From: Sporolactobacillus sp. STSJ-5
GTDB taxonomy: Bacteria > Bacillota > Bacilli > Bacillales > Sporolactobacillaceae
Length of the DNA: 64,000 nt
Reading direction: 5' to 3'
Assembly: GCF_024385605.1 (NCBI RefSeq)
Contig: NZ_JANFOJ010000009.1
Coordinates: 45,736 to 109,735, forward strand
Shown here: positions 63,677 to 64,000 of the stretch, piece after piece
How positions within the stretch are numbered: position 1 is the stretch's first letter
Layout: every line of letters begins with the position of its first letter
The notes under the pieces: generated by a model
What the model saw: the letters and a program-made list of their open reading frames with translations, nothing else
Databases searched by the model: none
What the model was told of the DNA's origin: nothing
Made by a program: the position numbers and the translations under genes

Positions 63677-63868
63677 TAATAAGCGGAGATTTTCCGGTTA
63701 TATGCACCATGGGGCTTGTTTCGCCGGTAAATAAGGGTAATTTTTCCGGTTATGCAAAGAAAAAACGTCCATTTTCACGTTTTTCGATTTAATAAGCGGA
63801 ATTTCTCCGTCTATTTAAGCTATTTTTTCGTTCATTTTCTAATTAAGCGGAGTTTTTCCCTCTATTTA
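63677..63868 (+). repeat. Four spaced copies of TAAGCGGA-N4-TTCCG
   Basis: Copies near 63679, 63729, 63791 and 63842 share AATAAGCGGA, a T-rich centre and TTCCG followed by (T)TAT. Each unit is a small inverted repeat CGGA / TCCG. Spacing is about 50-60 bases. The second copy is degenerate (AAGGGTA). Confidence 0.65.
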
Positions 63869-64000
63869 TCAGATTAGGCACTTAACTGATCGCCCAACCG
63901 ATAAGTGCGGATTGGGAATAAGCAACGTATCACCTTATCGTCGTACCAGTGGGGCAAGCTCTTAAACCTTGTACATACATGTAAAAGCAAAAACACGCAC

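Larger units (their letters stand above)
63220..64000. other. Non-coding, repeat-rich end of the window
   Basis: About 780 bases with no credible gene; the one 63-codon frame has no ribosome site and runs through repeats. Three short repeat families are visible (listed separately). The region continues past the window edge. Confidence 0.7.

Noticed and set aside
63543..63734. 63-codon plus-strand frame
   Set aside because: Runs through short repeats and lacks a ribosome site.

Overview
The window looks like a chromosomal segment of a low- to medium-GC Bacillota of the order Bacillales. Evidence: sigma-A type promoters, strong Shine-Dalgarno sequences with frequent TTG/GTG starts, a perfect CIRCE element before groES-groEL, a Bacillus-type LexA box, a CsoR-type copper operator, and a block tsaE-tsaB-rimI-tsaD / ABC-F / rex / CPBP protease / groES-groEL that matches the ydi-gro region of Bacillus subtilis. 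A pyruvate/indolepyruvate decarboxylase-type enzyme and a core resembling Sporolactobacillus relatives are compatible with a lactic, spore-forming lineage; this genus-level guess is inference only.

Layout. 0-5.4 kb: an OmpR-type two-component system (with a coupled, cut-off membrane gene), a Lit-type lipoprotein transacylase, and a PspA-DUF4178-DUF4247 envelope-stress operon. 5.9-6.2 kb: a frameshifted IS110 relic. 6.3-17.5 kb: a metal-defence block with cadC-cadA (Zn/Cd/Pb efflux), a His-rich zinc-ribbon protein, a CDF exporter, copA with two CopZ-like chaperones (one lacking a metal-binding cysteine), a Met-rich multicopper oxidase lipoprotein, a SHOCT membrane protein and a YdhK-like lipoprotein. 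18.0-29.7 kb: a complete Tn916/ICEBs1-type conjugation module, all on the minus strand in Tn916 gene order, with a recognisable oriT but no integrase, excisionase or regulator in view. It abuts the 3' end of guaA, a known island integration hot spot.

30.1-37.9 kb: guaA, an ArsB/NhaD-type transporter, a CPA2 antiporter, ktrAB potassium uptake and a nitrilase-family hydrolase. 38.4-46.7 kb: a GH25 lysozyme with SH3 domains, several small secreted, lipo- or membrane proteins, a LexA-box-controlled YolD operon, a flavodoxin-fold reductase, a holin beside a LysM remnant, and a LysE exporter. 47.0-49.7 kb: two insertion sequences, an IS200/IS605-type tnpA with flanking hairpins and an intact IS110 transposase preceded by a structured non-coding stretch that is a bridge-RNA candidate. 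50.5-60.5 kb: groESL, CPBP protease, map, rex, ABC-F ATPase, a DnaA-box cluster, and the t6A genes tsaD, rimI, tsaB, tsaE. 60.8-63.2 kb: a TPP-dependent 2-keto acid decarboxylase divergent from a MarR regulator, with a perfect palindrome at the decarboxylase promoter. 63.2-64.0 kb: non-coding DNA with several short repeat families.

Functionally, the first third is about envelope and metal stress, probably acquired in part with the conjugative element. The middle handles ions and cell wall. The last fifth is conserved housekeeping. Notable non-coding elements are a CsoR-type operator inside a consensus promoter, a 22-bp palindrome at a metal-gene promoter, the oriT, two copies of a ~95-bp promoter-plus-terminator element around ktrAB, the IS110 upstream RNA candidate and the DnaA-box cluster.
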